64,000 nt of DNA, from the NCBI RefSeq assembly GCF_033439725.1, contig NW_026944385.1:372001-436000 (forward strand), given 5' to 3'. Shown piece after piece: positions 22,546-34,792 of this stretch. Both the position numbers and the translations under genes were made by a program. Source of the DNA: Neurospora tetraspora. Its lineage: Eukaryota > Ascomycota > Sordariomycetes > Sordariales > Sordariaceae. The first letter of the stretch is position 1; every line of letters starts with the position of its first letter. The notes beneath the pieces are model-generated. The model searched no databases. It saw only the letters and a list, made by a program, of their open reading frames with translations, and was not told the origin of the DNA.

Positions 22546-24302
22546 TTTTAATACGTTTCCCCAATTAACCGTAATATAAATACCGAAAAATAAATATAGC
22601 TTCGATAATATATTAGTTATAATTAACTGTTTATTTAAATTGACACGGCAATCCCAAAGCGCATTGGTAGGATAGTGAAGGTCCATAACCAAGCGTCCAG
22701 ACAAGCCAAAGCACCAAAGGTTATAGATCTCTCGAGGACGAAGGGTAGAATCAAGAAGTTCTTCAACCGCTCGAACTTGATTGCGCTGGACTCGTAGGGG
22801 ATGTCGCTAGTGTACGAGTGGTGGATGTATAGGGGACTCGGTCGCGATCCAGCCAGCTCGAGTTGTAAGAGTGTAGGTACTGACATGGGCGGTAAAGGGA
22901 TAGACTGCGGTATGGGGGATGGGGGCGCCGGGGGCGCCGGGTCAGGCTCGGGCTGGCGTGGTGGAGGGCCGGCCCTGGGTTCGGCGCCAGGGTCAAAGTT
23001 GCTTGTTCCATCGAGATCGAGAGGCGGCGGTCGAGGATTCGGCTGGTACGAGTTGCGACGGATCGAGGCTTGCTGAGCTGGATGAGCTTGTTGGGCGGCT
23101 GTGGCCGTCAGACGCCTGCTCACCGGTGGAGTAGACACCGTTCGCGGGGCGATTGTAGGTCTTTGCGGGTGAGTTCTCGTGCTTGTTGTATTTGGACCAT
23201 TCCCATTTGCGATTCCCAGTTGAGACTGGAGTCTGGAGCTTACTTCGGCGAGAGCTGGTGAGAATGTAGGCTCAGCGGGCTGGCGGTCGGGAGCTGTCGC
23301 AATGGGCAGAGACTCGGGAGCGTTCGTCAGTTCTTGGATCTTGGACGCGGACAGACGGCGAACTCCATCATGAGCAGCTGTCTTTGTCCCTGATCGGCTT
23401 CGGGTCTTGGAGTGGTTGGGACTGAGAGGTTGCGCCGGAGCTGCTGTTGGTTGACTCTCGGGCTCGGGTGTCAAGAGATGGACGAAAGGCACGAAGGGCT
23501 CGGTGGGAGTAGCAGAGGGCAATGTCTCGTTGACGGGGGTAAGGCGGTCGTTCGAGGGTTCTGGACCCGTGGTGCCGTTCGTAGCTTTCGCTTCAGAGCC
23601 AATGCAGGAGGGGTCAACCGAATTCCGACGACTGGTGATGGTGGCATCCGCAACAGCTTGGCAGTCCTTTAAAGTATTTAAAGGTATAAAGTAGTTTTCT
23701 AAAGTGGATATTGTATAAGTTTTTTATAAAATCCGCGGCTATTACCCCGGCTATTTTAACGGCGGCCCCGGCTTAGCAGGGAAATAGCGAATCTCAAATC
23801 TTATAAAAGGCAAACTTTACTCACTGGAATCCCCGAATTCACATACGTATCTCGACGTCTCGTCTTTTATCTTTAGCTTCAACCCAACCATTTCCTCAGG
23901 GCAAATCAAACCAAGGAGATGAGAGGAGGAGTAAAAGAACCCGAGGAACCGATCCAACATCCCGTCCTACAAGGCCAAGAAAAGCCAAAGCCCAGTTGTC
24001 GGCCAATAGAGCCATAGTAATACGATAACAAAAGCGAAAGAGCCTAAGGACACTAATAAAGGAAAGGAGAAGGAGATTTATCCGCATAGGGAAGGATACG
24101 AGCCCGCGCGGGGCTGATAACTTGCAGCGCTTCAGCCAACGAAGGTAAAGAAGCCGTCATCAATAAGTTGTTACCATATCGACCAACAGGCCCGTGACAG
24201 TGATAGGTAGTACGTTCGTTGAGATGCTCGAGCACGTGGTGACGGTGCGGAAGAGGACGCTGGCGGAAAATTGCCCTTACCGGTATATTGCCCTATCGAA
24301 AA
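22546..24302. other. Insertion inside the HET pseudogene
   Basis: About 1.75 kb that interrupts the HET motif order. Its left edge (22546-22640) is AT-rich and RIP-like. The middle is a GC-rich gene fragment on the minus strand, and 23690-24300 is mixed sequence without a gene I can name. No clear terminal repeats or target duplication were found at the edges. Confidence 0.65.
22635..23675 (-). pseudogene. N-terminal fragment of a Tapt1/Emp65-family membrane protein gene
   Basis: Open on the minus strand for about 340 codons. A Pro/Ser/Thr-rich leader ends in IKFERLKNFLILP followed by FGALACLDAWLWTFTILPMRF, which matches the start of the Tapt1 (DUF747) family domain, an ER membrane protein family. 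The family is normally several hundred residues longer, so the core and C-terminus are missing. At 22640 the homology breaks into AT-rich sequence, and the 5' side ends in AT-rich sequence near 23675 without a clear start codon. Composition is normal with no RIP stops, unlike the HET halves around it. It looks like a transferred gene piece. Function is unlikely. Confidence 0.7.
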
Positions 24303-25863
24303 ACTTGTGGATCGACGCCCTCTGCATTATTTAAGATGACCTCTCGGATTGGGAAGTCGAATCAGCGTAGATGGCTACCGTCTACCGCAATGCCTACTTG
24401 ACGATAGTAGCGGGCATAGCCGCCTCTTCTGATGAGGGGTTTTTGATGGGGAGGAGGCATGCAGCTGGCGAGGAAAACCAAGTTTACCGAGCCACCTGGC
24501 CTTTTCCGTCTTCCGAGCCTGAGCTCGAGCATCCCAAAACCAGCAGTTTAACCGTGCTAGCAGCCCGGATCCTCCCCTACTTCGCCCACGCCCCTCCCCT
24601 TCTCAACCCCTCCCAGTCCCAGTCCTAGTCCTAGTCCCAAACCGTTACTGTACTCCCCCTCGACACCCGCGGCTGGACCCTCCAAGAACGCGCCCTCTCC
24701 ACCCGCCTGCTCCGCTTCGGCCTTCACGAACTCACCTGGTCCTGCCTCTCCATTCCCTGGGCTTGCGAGTGCGGACACAGAGAGTACCCTTCGCCCTCCG
24801 TCTTTTCCCTGCGCTCTCTCGCCACTATTGAGAAGGAGCCGGGAAAAGACCCGTATAGAGACAAGGAAACGCAGATTATGCATTTGTGGCAGAATTGGGA
24901 TAGTATTGTCACGGAGTATAATAGTAGACAGTTGACGCAGTACCTGGATAAGCTCCCGGCGGTGTCAGGTATGGCGAAGGTCTTTGAGAGTTTGACGGGG
25001 AGTAGGTACGTGGCTGGGTTGTGGGTGGATAACTTTGTGAGGAATCTGTGTTGGTACTTGCCCCCGGAGAAGAGGGAGGAGGAGGGGGAGAATGAAAAGG
25101 GGGTGGCGGTGGGACAGTACGTGGCGCCGAGTTGGAGCTGGGCGAGTTTGGGGAGGAGGGTCAGTGTCAAGATGCATAATGAGATGGTGTAGCACTCGTA
25201 CGGCACCGTCATGCTCTTTGCCGGCGGCGTTGGCATCACACAGGCGGTGCCTCCGGATGCGAGGAGGTTCGTGCCTAGGGCAGAGGTGGTGGAGGTGGAG
25301 GCTGTGACGGTGGGGAAGAATCCATTGGGGAGGGTGAGGGATGGATGGGTTAAGTTGAGGGGAGTGCTGAGGAAGGGGGTGTTGGTGGTGAAAGGGGAGA
25401 GGCCGGAGGTGCCGGTTGAGACGAGGTATTCGGTCGAGTTTAAGGGCTTGGAGACTGTTGAGGTTAGGGTTTGCCCTGATACGTTGTTGGAGAGGTTTGA
25501 GGTGATTGGTGCAGATGGAAGCAAAGAGCAATCGGTGAGGCGGGCGCGGGAGGAGACGAAGGGGGATGAGAAGGTGTCGGGGAGCGAGGTGTACCTTCTC
25601 CTGCTGGGCAACTTTATGACGATCAACCTGCGGAAGGTACAGTCGATATCGCTGGACTTCCTGGTGCTTGGTCTCTCTCCGAGGAAAGGAAAGTCAGGGG
25701 TGTATAAGAGAATAGGTTATGGGTATACCGAGCCGATTTTCGCGGGCCAGATTGAGGATTATGTTGATCTGGCGGATCAAGCGTTGGTCACCATTGTGTA
25801 ACAGATGCAGAGTATTGGCTAATTCTGTGTTCGCCTTCTGGTTCTTTGCTTCCCCGTCACTCA

Positions 25864-28800
25864 CTAGAGGTAGTGATACTTGCACCATATCTCGGTTTCC
25901 CTTGTCCACATCTCATCTTGTCCTGATACGGCTCGCCTTAGCTTTTCCATCAACTCGTCCAGAAGTTCTGTCCTATAGACTGGTACAAAGGCCGCCTCAT
26001 CAAATTTCTTCTCCCAATAGTTCCCATCCTCGCCAGGTACAAGATTAATGTTCTCCCTCGCGTATGTTAGTTTCTTGCTGAAATGTTGCTCGATCACTTC
26101 CTTGTAATCGAGGTCTCCGAATCCCATTGTTTCCAACTTCAGACGAGACCTCATATCAGCTATCACACGACGCTCCTCATTCCAGTCACTATACCGATCA
26201 ATGTCAAAGGCACCTTCATCGTAAGCCTTGTCGACATCCTCTTTAGTAATGCCGTAGATATCGGTCAGTATAGGATCTGTGAGACTCCACCAGTGGCGCC
26301 AATGAGCCAGCAAACGAGTCGTATGGGCATCCAGATTGTGACTACCCCATGAAGGCGGCCTTTTTCCAAGACCTTCATATTCATAGCAGCCACAATCGAA
26401 CTCCGTCGAGTATTCCTCATCTTCATGTTGCTGTTTGAGAAACATGAGAAGGGACCCGCGATACGCGAGCATCAACAGGTCTAACTGTGAAGCTAGCTCC
26501 TCGTCATCCTCTCTGATTTCTTCGATGTCCTCTGGTTCCGGAGGGCCGTCTCCATTATGCAGCGTTTGACAGCATGTGTGAACGAGGCCAAGCCTGTCAA
26601 ACAGCTCCAGCCGCACTGCTTGTTCGAAGCACAGCAGCTTTTCGTCACGGGTAAGAAAACACGACTCGAGCCAGGAAACTAACGCATTACCGTTGTGCTC
26701 ATGCCGGTTGCACTTTTGGGAGTAGGCATCACAGGATACGTGGAGGTGTTGTGGTGAACATCCGTCCGAGGCAAGACAATAGCAGACACAGCTGTCTGTG
26801 GACATGGGAGGACACAGACCGGAAACGTACTGGACTAACAGACGCATCAAAGACCAGTGTGAGTAGGGCTGAGTACCGCATCCTGTTGCGAGCCGCTCCA
26901 ACAGACTGCGGCTGCTCCGGATGTGAAATCCGGGGAAGTCTTGTTCGTTGTCATAGATCGCAAGCGGGAAGTTGGGACTGGCACCCTTCTGCAGAAGCCA
27001 CAGGCATATCGGTAGCCCGGCGAGTCCACAGAAGTTAAATGTGGCTCTCTGTAGAGGCGTCTGCACCAGTTGCTCTCGGATGTTCGATGATTCGGGCAGG
27101 TCAACAACGGTAAATCCGTTGTCGAACAGTTGCTGTGCCACTGCAACAAGAAGGAAGCTGTCATAGACCATGGCACAAGTAGGAACTGGAATATTGTTCC
27201 CGAACTTCCAGTAGTGAGGTATTCCATGTTGTTCCTTGGAAAGGGTGCCCAAGACGCAATAGATCGACCCATCCCATCCAGGATGCAAGGCTAGGGGGAC
27301 TTGAATCTCTTTCTTCCTCAAAAGATCGTATACTTCTCGCGCATGAGCATCCAACGGTGTGACTTCGGTACTGGAAAGTCCCAGTCTCTTTTGGTCGAAG
27401 AGCGATAAGTGTTGACGACCAAGGGTGGCAAGCTCTGTGCGTTTGCGAACATGCGACTTGACAACGGTTTGGGCCCAGTCCATTGCATCAGCCTTGACCA
27501 AGTCCATCATGAGCCAAATGAAAGGGAAAGTATTCATAGGCATGAAGAACAAGTCGAGAATTTGGCGGCAAGAGTCGTCGTCAGATATCAGGAATGCCAG
27601 CCAAAAGGTGCATGACGCGTCCCAGGTCCATAAGGCGGAAAGAGCCTGCAATCCTTCCCTCCAACCCACAGCCAAGTCTAGAATGCTTATTCCGGTAAAA
27701 CCAAATGCTTGTGCTCTCCAGTTGAGCGTGGATGACGTCAGGAATCGTTCCAAGTTACGGAGGTCTCGATCTAGTACGATCCTTGCGAGTTCCCCCTCAA
27801 AAATGGCTTATGATAAATGTCAGCAGCGGTACACTAGGTCAAGACGGGCCCTTCAGTCAAAGGAGGCTAAATATTCAAGTATATCGTTGCTTACATGTAG
27901 ATAAGTCTGGTTTCCTCCTAAGTAACGTCAATAACGCGCGATGGACGGAGGCATACATCTCTACCTCGCCCCGCCGTCCGTTCCAATCAAAGCCCGCGGA
28001 ATCTTTTTCCATGTCATAGAACCTCACATTGGTAGGAAGTCCTCCTACCATGCTGCGGTCGAAATCCAAGGACATAATGGTAAGCAGGGAATTGACAAGG
28101 AGATATGGCTGCTCTTTTGAATCGAGCATTTGTGCGAATAGAGGCAAACTCAATCGAACAGCGTCTATTGCGCTATTTAGTGGAGATGCTGCCGTCGTAA
28201 GCATGGAGCTGTGGAGATGGGACATGGCAAGGTAAGTACACGTATATTTGTTCAAATTCGAATCACAATGGATACAGGCTTACATACTTGGCGCTGTCAG
28301 TTATGATCGGTTCATTCACAAACAATTTTGAATATGCGTTCAAGCGGCGTGGTCCAGATTCATCGGCAACAGAGTGTGCGTCGATGCCATTGACTGAGAC
28401 GAGCTTGAGCAGGTCTGTGATTTCGTCTACGACGTGGTTATACACTGGTATCAGCTGTAGAATCAAAAGCATCAACTCCTGTGGGTTTATTAGTTACGAG
28501 CGACGTAATGCCGTAATAAATGCCCGAACAAGTAGGAAAAAATGGCAGTGTGTGTTGAAGAAAGGCAGCTTACATGAAGGACCATCACACAGCACCCTAT
28601 GAATGTATGGGAGCTCTTGACGGATACGATCAATGTCCCACACAACCCCGCCATTGTTGTTGTGCCGGTTGCTTTCGGGCTGAGACCGGTTGAGGTGGAA
28701 GAGAGGATAAAATCGTTGATTAACGTAGTACATGGACAAGAAATCGAGCTCTGCGCACCGCTCGCCGAAGTTATCAAAGAGCATGAATATCGCCGAACTG

Positions 28801-30021
28801 GCCCTTTGCACGGTAGGAAACACTTTTAGCGGAAACCGGAGCTCTAAACCGCCCCCGCCGATGGTCGCAGAGAAAGCGAACTGCACTGTTTTGTTTACCA
28901 GAGGGAGGAGTTGCATGCATAGCTGATACTTCCAGGTTTGTTTCACTGCCTGTCCTCCACTGTAGGGGCAAGAGGTGTGATGTCGCTTCTGGTTCTGATA
29001 GCCATAACCAAAAGAAAATGGACCACGTCTGAATGCCCTCCCGGTCTTGTAAGTGTTAATATTGCAGCCACAGATGGGTGGCCCAGAGGCGGGTGCAAAG
29101 TTGCTGTTTCTCCTCGGGTCGTTAGGATGCTGAAGCTGATTCATCACAAGCATGCTAGCTACTTGCGCTCTATCTTCGTGGGAAAGGCGTGACAAGATAG
29201 GGAGAAGCGTATTGGCCGAGCTGGCATACGGGGCTTGGCCAGTCATCAGTAGCATCAGTTCGCTCCGTAATTCGTTCCTGGCCGTGGCCGGCTCCAGTCG
29301 CACCTCCAACTCGACTCGAGTTGTTGCTGGGCTGGCTCGTGTTTGCTGAGCTCCGATGAGCGTAGAACCATGTACGTTCACATCGATATCGATATCGGCC
29401 TTTCTGCTGTTCATTGCATAGACCTTGTCCTTTATCTCAGCCAGCACGCTTGTGTTCTCGTCGACTCTCGTTCCGATGGCCACAGTGGTCTCCCTAAAGA
29501 CTGTCAATTGATATCGCGTTGGAGAGAACATGAAAGCTCGATTTGACTCGCAAATTCCTGGTGGAGAGAGCGAGCTGCACACCAGAGAGTCCGCGGTGGA
29601 TTTGCTCATTGTACCGCTGGATGGTTCCGAATCTGTCGTTGAACTCTCCTTCCTTCTTCACTGTGATGACGTCTCGCCAGAGCCATTTTATTCCCCTCAA
29701 ATCCTGGCTAGGAGGTCCAACAAGGGCTTCGATTTGCAGTTCCAATTCTTCGGCTACTTTGTATGCTTGATCGATGTCGTCCCGAAAGGATTGCAGCTGA
29801 AGTTGGGGCGACAGGCTCATAAGAATTGGGTGGGTTAGGTGATCTCGCAGTTGTACCATATTTCGTCTAGAAGTCTGAACAATTCCGAGGAGTTCCGTGA
29901 GTTTGGCAGGCGTGTCTTTCAGGCTCTTCAGCAGCCCAGCGCCCTTGATTGCGCCTTTTGCTGCCAGTTCAGCGAACTGGCATGCAGCGGCCACAATTCC
30001 GATAATCGACACCGGGTCCAT
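25864..30021 (-). CDS. Large STAND-like protein with fungal NLR-type N-domain
   Basis: ATG at 30021 (complement). Likely exons are 30021-29583, 29500-28596 (or -28574), 28478-28288, 28208-27895 and 27806-25864, giving about 1,263 residues. The N-terminus (MDPVSIIGIVAAACQFAELA, then a helical region to about residue 146) is the type found at the start of fungal STAND/NLR proteins and their relatives. A central RRGPFSFGYGYQ region and a C-terminal part with an ankyrin-like stretch (GLPICLWLLQKGASPNF) follow; I see no NACHT P-loop. Splice sites and phases agree at three junctions. At the exon 2/3 junction the best donor (GTAAGC at 28573) gives a stop, so the phase-consistent GTGCTG donor at 28595 is preferred, with doubt. 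The role is probably recognition or signalling, by inference. It converges on the HET pseudogene. Confidence 0.75.
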
Positions 30022-30596
30022 GGTGAGGCGGGAAGCGACAAGTTGATGTAGAACGGTGGTCGAGTGTTATTGAGAAAGAAGAGAACAGATTGAGGAGTGT
30101 GAATCTCGAGAGTCATCAGGGGTTGGAAGGGAAGAACGCTTATAGCTGTCAAGACTGGAGAGACTGGACTGGTAAGCAAGGATTGCATGTGGTGTGGTGG
30201 GGATGTTCAATAATTGGGCGATGCCTTCCATTGACCACGCTCCCTCCCGTTATTCGTCAAGGCTCGAAGTGCCTCCTGGTCTGCCCTGGAGAGTACAGCC
30301 ACAACGCCAGCTGGATTTTGAGTTGTTCAGCTCTTCTGTGGGAGGCGCAGCATGGCATTTTGAAACCCCGACCAGTTTATTCGTCTTCTGTCTCCAGATC
30401 AACGGCAGCAACCTCCACTTTCCGATCGGAAGACACTCCAGGAAAGTATGATCGAGCAGCACTTTCCTTAACAGATAGCGGGATCAACGGATCCTTCCCT
30501 GTGTGTCTTTCGCTTGAAGGCAGACTCAGCTAGGAACCGCAACTAACCGAAAGCTTCCCATCCGACTTGCCAAGCTGAGTACCTACTGTTCCTTCT
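30022..30596. other. Intergenic stretch
   Basis: No gene is supported. It holds the promoter and leader of the STAND-like gene and the 3' flank of the monooxygenase pseudogene. Confidence 0.4.
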
Positions 30597-32058
30597 TCAC
30601 TTGGAATAGTACTGTGTCATGTCATGACGAAGTTGAACTCCTCCCCTGGCCTGCCCTCTCACTTTCATCGGTCAGTCAAACTCCTTCCTCCTCCATTCAC
30701 TTCATAAGGAAAGTGCACCTCACGGGTGATGGCAACTAGCACCCACCTCCATCTCTTTGAGCATCCTAAGAATGGCTCCCTGAGTGTCCAACGCGTCATG
30801 ATCATCCGGGTTCTCATAAGAGAACAACCGTCTCATATTATGCAATGAAGTCGGGTTGACGATATCATGCCATACCTCATCGTACCTGTCCAGGATACTG
30901 TCATCTGCTTTTCCCGTGTGGATTCCGACCAGGCACTCGTAGAGACTGCCTACGTCCGCGATGCCTCCTGTGAGACCGAGACGGCCACTTTGATCCGTCA
31001 GTCTTCATGTTTTTCAACATCATTCAGCAATGAAAGGTACCGGAATTGAACCCACAAAGGATTACACAAATGCGCCGCATCCGCCACCAACAGAAGCCTC
31101 CCAACCCTCATCCTCTCCACACACCTCTGATGGACTTTATACGGACTAAAGCACCATGTGCCAATGCTTCTGGTCAATGAAGAATTGGCTGTCGTCGTAG
31201 TCGAACTTGTCAAAGTCGTAATACACGTTCGTCGCAACGATTTGCTTGTCCAATGTCCCATGTGAACCCGGGAACGAGTCTTTGCTAGAGCCCCAGAGGC
31301 GCTTGCGGAGGGTGGGTGCTATATGATTGGCGCCGTCGCAGCCTACGACGTAGTCGGCTTAGTTTTAACAACTCGGTTGTTCCGTCTGGCTTTTTAACTT
31401 TCACCCACGCCTTTCCCTCGTTCTCTGCCTTCTTCTCATCCTCGCCAACATCAACAACCTCCCACCCCCACTTCACCTCTGCCTTCGCCTTCACCTCTGC
31501 CTTCGCGTTTCCCTGCCCCTTACCCTCTTCTTCACCCCCTCTATCCTTCTCATCCGCATCGCCCCCCTCCAAATTCCCAAGCAAAACCCTCCCCAACCGA
31601 TGCAGCGGTAAACAAACCATTCTAAACCTCCACTCCCCCTCCTCCTCTTTACCCATCGGCGAGTCCGGATTCCGCAACTTGACCAACCTCTTATTCCTCT
31701 CCACACTTTTCCATTTCCATCCCTTTTCCTCCCCACTTCCCCGTCCACCTCTTCCTCTTCCCTCACCCTCTCCATCCCCATCCCCATCTGCATCCCCAGT
31801 GACAGGCTGATCCAGCTTCCTCCAACTCACACCATCAGGAAAGAACCCTTGCCTCTTAATCTCATCCAACACATCGGTTCCCGCGCGCTCAAACCCCATG
31901 AAGGATTCGGGCATGTAATGCGAGGCGCGTGGGTTGGTATCTAGGGAAGTGGATTTTTCGGGGAGAGTAACGGGGATGCCGCCGGCGCGAGAGAGGAGGA
32001 GGGACTGGAGGAGATCGGAGGGGCTGGCGCCGATGATTATTACTGAGATGGGCGGCAT
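30597..32058 (-). pseudogene. FAD-dependent aromatic monooxygenase (phenol hydroxylase type), broken
   Basis: From 32058 the frame starts like a PHBH/phenol-hydroxylase FAD enzyme, but the dinucleotide-binding loop reads GASPSDLL, where GAGPSGLL is expected; both changes are G-to-A. Further on lie the second FAD motif region (YVVGCDGANH, about 31327-31356) and the third, [13 protein letters not shown] (about 31050-31088). Then a GT-AG intron leads to GRLGLTGGIADVG and a conserved end, GVQLRHDMTQYY, stopping at 30597. Lesions are a one-base shift near 31358-31365, TAG at 31146-31148, and loss of roughly 50 residues between HWHMVL and YKVHQR. Gly/Asp/Glu/Lys-rich inserts expand the N-terminal half. 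It would have hydroxylated aromatic compounds with NADPH and oxygen. Confidence 0.82.
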
Positions 32059-32513
32059 GGTTAAGGGTCAACTCGGAGTAGGTAGCGGTTGTTATTAGGA
32101 TTGGAAAGGGTGGTGGACTGTTCTGAGTTGATGTCGAGCTCTTCAGTAGAAAGGGAGAGACCCTCTGGCTCGCCGCTTGTGGCGTTACGTCTGGATCGGC
32201 GATGGGCGATTATTGAACATTTCATCCATCTGTACCCCTTGAATGTCTTCTTCTGTACCTCCCGTCTTTGTCCACCGGAAACGTGCATGGTTCCTGCCGG
32301 TTATTATCAACGGCTTCATCGACGGGTCAATATTGCAACGACGGCACGACCCCGCCTCATAAAGTGCGGTACAATGCTACCGGAACGGCAATGCGTATGC
32401 TGTTGGTCGTATTCATGATTCTGTAATGCTTCTAGGATCTAGGTAATGCTGGTATGTCTAGGTTCGTTATGATGAGCAGCGAGGTTTGTCCGGTCATGCC
32501 TGTTCTGGTGTGT
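32059..32513. other. Intergenic stretch
   Basis: Nothing recognisable. It is the upstream flank of the monooxygenase pseudogene and the 3' flank of the caleosin gene. Confidence 0.4.
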
Positions 32514-33558
32514 TTAGGCCCTGCGCAACTTATGCGGAAACGTCTTCTCGACCTGGCTCACAACGCCGTCCAACAACGGGAACCTGCTCCTGTTCTTAGC
32601 CAGCTGCTCCCGGCCCAGGCCGATGAAGTCGCGAAGGCCGAAGCCCTTGTTCCATCCCTTGTTGGAGCGGTAGGCGTCTCTGATTTTCCAGAACATCGAA
32701 CCCTACAAAAGAAAAACGCCTGGTTAGCATAGCACTTGGAAAACCGTCAATCATGGACAACGGAGAGAAACTCACATCATAAATCCTCCTCAAATCCTCC
32801 TTATCCACCTTCCCATCCTGCTGCACCAACAACCACGTCACCCCAAACTCAAAGACAGACGCAGCCCAACCAAACGGGTCCACAACGAGCCTGTTCGCCG
32901 CTATCATATTCCAGAGCTCGCCCGCCGACAGCGCGCCCTTGCCGCCCTTGTCCCACTTGCTGAACATGTCCTCAAACGCCTGCGGCACGAACCGGCCTTC
33001 CTTATCGTACGTGCCCGAGTCCGAGCCATGCTTGGCCTTGTGGATCGATGGGAGGTATACCCGGAAAAAGGAGTCGGGGAAGTAGGAGAAGGCGAGACGG
33101 GTCGGGTACGAAAAGCCCAGGTTGATGATCAGCGCGGATAGCAGGCAGAAGAAGAGGTTGAAGCCGAGTTCGCGGAAGCCCGTGAAGGTGTCTTGGGGCC
33201 AGATCTGGCCGTCGCCGTCGCGGTCCCAGAACATGCAGTGTTGTTGGAGAACGGTCTGCGTGTGGAGAGGTTGGATGTTAGCAGGTGGACTGGGGGAATG
33301 GGAAACAGAGAGGGTTGGGTGACATACGTAGTCCTTGAGGTTCAGGGTATCGACATATTCGGGACTGCCTTCGGGCTGCTCGGTCGAGACGGCCAGGTTC
33401 GCGCGAGCGATGCTAGGCTTGTCGATGATGGCGTCAATGTCGGGTGCTTGGGGACGCTCGGCCGTGGGAGGACATTTGGGGACGGCGGTAGCAAAGTCGA
33501 CGCCTTGGCTGCCGTCGATGGCCTGTACGACGTCTCTGGGAACCACTGAGACCGGCAT
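32514..33558 (-). CDS. Caleosin (Ca2+-binding haem peroxygenase of lipid bodies)
   Basis: Three exons (33558-33328, 33255-32776, 32702-32514), all GT-AG and phase 0, encode 299 residues, typical for fungal caleosins. Residues 86-99 form the EF-hand (DRDGDGQIWPQD). Preceding it is a His at about 83, and IHKAKHGSDSG follows at about 148-158; these two regions carry the haem-coordinating His residues of the family. Between them lies the hydrophobic segment with prolines (about 107-140) that anchors to the lipid monolayer. The C-terminal half has KDGKGALSAGELW-type sequence and ends FPHKLRRA. Caleosins oxygenate unsaturated fatty acids using hydroperoxides. The gene looks intact, unlike its neighbour. 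Confidence 0.93.
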
Positions 33559-34792
33559 CTTGCTTGGTTGGTTGCTTGTCTCGTGGGTGTTGGGCAGTAC
33601 GAGATCGATCGTGTTGTTCGGGCAAGTGTTCTGTAGCTAGGAATGAATGCGGCTTGGTTTTGTAAAGATGTTGTCCGAAGTGATCACACCTCGGGTTTGT
33701 GGGAAGAGGGAGGTTGATGTAGGTAAAGATAAGTTGCCAGTCGGGCCGGATGGAGTACCTCGATTGAGGACGATCACCGTTGAAAATACCGGATCGTCTG
33801 AGTGGTGCCTGGCAGGCGTGGTAGGGATGAAAGCTCCAATTGGGTTGGAATTAGCGGGAGCAGCCGGAAGTGGCTGTCATCGCATCTGTTAAGCGACGTC
33901 GACATAAGCAATGGGCTGACACCTGCCTACCTGCCGTCTCGTCTTCATGTTTTCGAGGACCTTGATGGGTTTGTTGATACAATGACGTCATGGTGAATGG
34001 TCGATGAAACGCAGCACTGAAAATGGGTCTTTCTAGCGGTGCACTTCAGGGCTGACATGTGCTTGCCTTAGCTGTAACTGATGAGCTTATTACAACCATT
34101 GAGGGCAGAAACAGCAGAAACGGGTTCAATCGTTCCTGAGGACATTGAGATAACTCTCAATTGCCATTGCCAGTTCTGTTGCATTTGTCGATCATGTTTC
34201 GTTTCGGGCATCCAGTTACCGCTGTTAGTGCACTTTCTTTGTTTACCTTCCCCTTTTTGTACCCCACCATTGTTCCGCTGCTGGCGGCGATACAGCGAGC
34301 ACTAACAGTTCAACACCACGGACTCCCCAAACGAACGGAATTGCGTCCACTCGCACAACTTCCTCTTTACCACACCCGACCCATCCGGATGTTTCGAATA
34401 AACCACCTCCCTCCTGTGCTAATTCGCGTCGGAAATCATCCACAACCATTGCATTTATCCGTGCCACACTATCTCCAATACAACTGGCGATCCGCCCTCC
34501 AGAAAGGGAAGCCCGGGGCACAACATCAAAATGGCTGGCGGGGTTCCGACGACACAGCAGCGTTCCAGCCATGGCCTTCTTTGGCCGGGCCGGCGACACG
34601 ACATGTAACGTTGACTTATTTTGCGGGGGTTTCTCCGGTTGCACGACGCCGAATAATATCATGAATGGAAGTCCGGTATAAGATGCCCAAGTTCCCCGGA
34701 TCCAATGCGAATGCTGTGAGGCCGCAATTGCCCTCCGGAACCCTGCTACCCATCCCTAGCAATACCACAGCGCCCATCGTGGGCTCATCACC
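33559..34792. other. Divergent intergenic region between caleosin and GH2
   Basis: About 1.2 kb without a supported gene. It must hold the promoters of both divergently transcribed neighbours. Short open frames overlap one another and show no domain. Confidence 0.45.

Larger units (their letters stand above)
21797..25801 (+). pseudogene. HET-domain protein pseudogene, split by an insertion
   Basis: The start is ATG at 21797 in a CACCATGG context. Intron 21851-21925 joins a Cys-containing N-terminus to a frame with the first HET motif (PYIALGYCWGTS, about 22389-22424) and the LxDAIAVTRRL motif (about 22498-22530). The frame is lost at about 22545 and resumes near 24303 with LWIDALCII, then VYRNAYLTIVAGIAA, WTLQERALS and PSWSWAS, ending at 25801. 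HET proteins act in fungal heterokaryon incompatibility. Stops at 22466, 22505, 24332, 24368, about 24626-24640 and 25190 mostly fit CAG/CAA to TAG/TAA, that is RIP leaking from the adjacent transposon block. It cannot encode a full protein. Confidence 0.88.

Noticed and set aside
24724-25626. 300-codon minus-strand frame opposite the HET pseudogene
   Set aside because: It is the antisense of coding sequence with HET motifs on the plus strand and has no domain of its own.
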